This document shows positions 61,902 through 64,000 of a stretch of DNA of 64,000 nt, piece by piece. The stretch is from Stackebrandtia nassauensis DSM 44728. GTDB taxonomy: Bacteria; Actinomycetota; Actinomycetes; Mycobacteriales; Micromonosporaceae. Under the pieces are notes generated by a model, which saw only the letters and a list, made by a program, of their open reading frames with translations, made no database searches and had not been told where the DNA came from. Each line of letters opens with the position of its first letter. Position 1 is the first letter of the stretch. The stretch is from positions 1,240,001 to 1,304,000 of the forward strand of contig NC_013947.1 in the NCBI RefSeq assembly GCF_000024545.1, written 5' to 3'. Made by a program: the position numbers and the translations under genes.

Positions 61902-62681
61902 TCATTCGGCGTCGGACTGCTGAAACACGGATTCGGCACCAGGTTGCTGTTTGAGCGCCCGGTCGAAAGCCTGCGCCCACTCGAAGGCGCCCATCTTCAG
62001 GTCGCCGGCGCGTTCGTTCGCCTCCCGAAGCAAGTCCAGCAGTTCGTAGCTGTGGAGTTGCCGACGGGCGTTCATCTCTTTGATCACGTCCGCGAATTCC
62101 TCGTCCGTCAATGCGGCGGCGTGCGCGATCAGCGGTTCGTCCTTGATGTTGCCGAGCAGATCGGACCAACGTCGCGACAATGTGTCGACGAGATCGGCGC
62201 GCCGCATGTTGTTCGTGTGCTCGCCGTCGAGTTGAAGGCGTCGCAAGTGATTGGGCCGCAAAGTCTGCCGGACGTCCGGATCGATGTTCACGCGCACATG
62301 CGGCAGACACTGGATACGTCCTCGTCGAGAAGTGAACGTGCCCGCACTGCTGCGGAACTCTCGAGTCAAAGCCGCCTCCAGCGCCTCTGATTGTTCGGCA
62401 TGGAAGCGGTGACCCATTTCGAGGACCCGGTATTCGATGTCTTCGATGGCACGTTCTTCACATTTTGGTATCTCGATGCGCAGCCGACGCGCCGTGTAGT
62501 CCCGCGATTTCCACACCAGCGTGCAATCAACCGTGAAGTCGAAGACGCCACCGATTGCGGCAACGTACAACGGTACGGGTAGTTCGGTTCGTTCCGTTGC
62601 TGTCTTTCGGACGTCGGAACTGTCGAACTCGATCCGCATCCGGGACGACAGTTTCTTAAGGTATTTGGGAAACAGACGCAT
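61902..62681 (-). CDS. Protein of unknown function, coupled to the upstream HEAT-like gene
   Basis: The 259-residue soluble product begins MRLFPKYLKKLSSRMRIEF with a basic stretch, then a beta-rich part with VPLYVAAIGGVFDFTVDCTLVW and a helical C-terminus (ELLDLLREANERAGDLKMGAFEWAQAFDRALKQ). No family was recognised. The gene overlaps the previous one by 26 bases (start 62681, upstream stop at 62656), suggesting coupling. A/T content and rare codons here differ from the neighbouring housekeeping genes, suggesting recent acquisition. It is convergent with mqnA (28-base gap). Confidence 0.6.
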   Translation of the reverse strand: MRLFPKYLKKLSSRMRIEFDSSDVRKTATERTELPVPLYVAAIGGVFDFTVDCTLVWKSRDYTARRLRIEIPKCEERAIEDIEYRVLEMGHRFHAEQSEALEAALTREFRSSAGTFTSRRGRIQCLPHVRVNIDPDVRQTLRPNHLRRLQLDGEHTNNMRRADLVDTLSRRWSDLLGNIKDEPLIAHAAALTDEEFADVIKEMNARRQLHSYELLDLLREANERAGDLKMGAFEWAQAFDRALKQQPGAESVFQQSDAE

Positions 62682-64000
62682 GAGTCTGGCCTTTCGCGAT
62701 GGCGTCGAGCCTGGAAATCACGGAACTCTCGGGAATGGCGATCCGCCACATCCGCTGAAGGTGGAATTCGAGCCGCCGCTGGAACACCGAATCACGACAG
62801 ATCTGACTGATCAGGATGACGACCGGATCGGCAATGCCGTCATCAAAGCTCGCCTGACTGACCCACCCGCCAAGCACCCACCAGGCACGGTGCGCGGTAT
62901 CCGGCAGGAGCAATGCGTGACGCCACAGGACCGCGAGAATTTCGTGGCGCTGCGGGTCGTTGCCCATCCAGCTCAGCAGGAGTTGCCGACGGCTGGCGCC
63001 GTCAGACGGATAGGCATCAGCCAGTTCGGTCAACGCGCGTGCGGCATGTGTCCACAGTCGAACACTTCGTCCTGTTGTCCACTCTCGCAACATGGTGACG
63101 ATGGGGCCGATGGGATGGACGGCGGCCAGGGCCGTCAGGGCCAATGGCACGCTCGGACTTTCGGCCTGAGCATCGCGTTCCGCGATGATTCGCATGTGGC
63201 GCAACGCCTGTTCAAGGTGGATGTGGGAACCAATGCCGCTGAGATATGCGCGAGCGACCGTGTCGAGCCGACGGTCATTGTGGTGACTTACCCAGTTCTG
63301 CAAGTGCCGCCGTAGGCTTGGTTCGACTCTCGGATCGTCGATCACTGAAGCACACGTCAGCGCGGCTGCCTGCCGACTGTTGGCGAGGCGGTTGCCAGCC
63401 CATACGTCGATCAGTTCCGCCAGCACCGATTCGGGGGCCAACCCAGCGAAGAACCCCGCGGTGTGGGCAGCCCTTGCCCTTACGTGAGCTCGCCGGTCGG
63501 TGACGAGCAAATCGAGCCAGTTCAGCAAGTGTTGTTGGCTGTCGGGGTACTCGTTCCACATGACTTCGAGAAACGCTCGCACCATAGCCTCGTCCTTGAA
63601 CTGAGCTTGGTCGCCTGGACCGATACTGCCCTCCGGACGAAGCTCCTCAGGCACAAGACTGCTGAACGTGGTCCCGAACCCAGTGCTCGTTCCCGAACCG
63701 TTGATGTCGCGCAACTTTCCGGCCGCATAAGACACCAACGTCAGCGATTCTCCGTGAAAGGCGGCGTACGCGACCAAATAGGCCTGACGTTGGCCGGCGC
63801 GATCACGTTCCGTCGGGTCAGGGGTGCCCGGAATCGCCAGATGCCTACGGGCCAATTCCAGTTTGTATCGAAACCGGTCCCCGAGGATCCTGTCGAGTTC
63901 TTCATGACTGTTCGGCCGAACTTTGGCAATCTCATCGGCGAGGTCGAACGCCTGCCGGGGCGAGGCCAGCTGATCCAAGGCTGCGGCGAGGCCATCGCTC
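62656..64000 (-). CDS. HEAT-like-repeat protein, N-terminus beyond the right edge
   Basis: The frame stays open through the right edge (SDGLAAALDQLA precedes the first in-frame TTG at 63978), so the gene is N-terminally incomplete; at least 448 residues are visible. The helical pattern (VRARAAHTAGFFAGLAPESVLAELIDVWAGNRLANSRQAAALTCASVIDD) resembles HEAT/ARM-like repeats, and VRLWTHAARALTELADAYPS repeats the pattern. No catalytic motif appears in this part; a catalytic or sensor domain could lie in the missing N-terminus. Base composition is lower in GC than the rest. Its stop overlaps the next gene. Confidence 0.6.
   Translation of the reverse strand, partial: SDGLAAALDQLASPRQAFDLADEIAKVRPNSHEELDRILGDRFRYKLELARRHLAIPGTPDPTERDRAGQRQAYLVAYAAFHGESLTLVSYAAGKLRDINGSGTSTGFGTTFSSLVPEELRPEGSIGPGDQAQFKDEAMVRAFLEVMWNEYPDSQQHLLNWLDLLVTDRRAHVRARAAHTAGFFAGLAPESVLAELIDVWAGNRLANSRQAAALTCASVIDDPRVEPSLRRHLQNWVSHHNDRRLDTVARAYLSGIGSHIHLEQALRHMRIIAERDAQAESPSVPLALTALAAVHPIGPIVTMLREWTTGRSVRLWTHAARALTELADAYPSDGASRRQLLLSWMGNDPQRHEILAVLWRHALLLPDTAHRAWWVLGGWVSQASFDDGIADPVVILISQICRDSVFQRRLEFHLQRMWRIAIPESSVISRLDAIAKGQTHASVSQIP

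Noticed and set aside
62521-63315. 264-codon plus-strand frame at the right edge
   Set aside because: It lies opposite both minus-strand genes, has no SD or family match, and the minus-strand frames show repeat structure and coupling overlap.

Overview
The window is a block of chromosome from a high-GC actinomycete. Conserved features point to an actinobacterium: a complete str / S10 / spc / alpha ribosomal superoperon, zinc-binding S14, mce genes directly before rpoBC, a futalosine-pathway MqnA, DUF4233 and DUF1707 proteins, and many candidate leaderless starts. The combination suggests Micromonosporales or Glycomycetales (a Stackebrandtia/Glycomyces-like organism), but the genus is inferred and not proven.

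Layout. (1) 1-3904: the 3' end of a protein with a PEP-utilising mobile (swivelling His) domain, a secreted peptide N-glycanase A-like protein, folC and a DUF4233 membrane protein. (2) 4146-11588: a conserved but functionally undescribed actinobacterial gene set matching the SCO2521-SCO2525 families: an NNMT-like methyltransferase, a 609-residue protein, a ParA/MinD-like protein with a variant P-loop (Lys to Arg), and a 327-residue protein. A convergent arm carries a pfkB sugar kinase, a two-TM protein and a SCO2521-like protein. This is the best candidate for an undescribed system. (3) 11710-19817: a D-amino-acid oxidase-like protein, then mceB-mceC-mceD-mceE(lipoprotein)-mceF and two Mce-associated membrane proteins. 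The yrbE permeases and mceA that normally lead such operons are absent. (4) 19866-29065: rpoB-rpoC with a clear promoter and downstream hairpin, and two small membrane proteins. (5) 29223-33823: rpsL-rpsG-fusA-tuf. (6) 33872-45952: S10 and spc operons from rpsJ to rplO, then secY-adk-map. (7) 46793-48564: two DUF1707 membrane paralogues and a methyltransferase inserted between map and infA. (8) 48589-53337: infA-rpmJ-rpsM-rpsK-rpsD-rpoA-rplQ-truA. (9) 53341-61873: a TM protein, an RsmC-like methyltransferase, NADP-dependent icd, a short repeat region, an HPr-like protein lacking its phosphorylation residues, a HelD/HelR-like RNA polymerase-associated ATPase, an ArsR-family regulator with two operator-like palindromes in front of an MFS exporter, and mqnA. 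(10) 61902-64000: two overlapping minus-strand genes of unknown function with visibly different base usage, the second running off the right edge.

Most of the window is core gene expression: RNA polymerase alpha, beta and beta', about 25 ribosomal proteins, EF-G, EF-Tu, IF-1, SecY, Adk, Map and TruA, mostly in tightly overlapping operons. Two target-site variants stand out: Asn at the RpoB position equivalent to E. coli S531 (with Val at N518), and Ser at the EF-Tu position equivalent to A375. Both are positions where changes are classically linked to antibiotic resistance (rifamycins and kirromycin-type drugs). No rRNA, tRNA, CRISPR, IS element or prophage was recognised.
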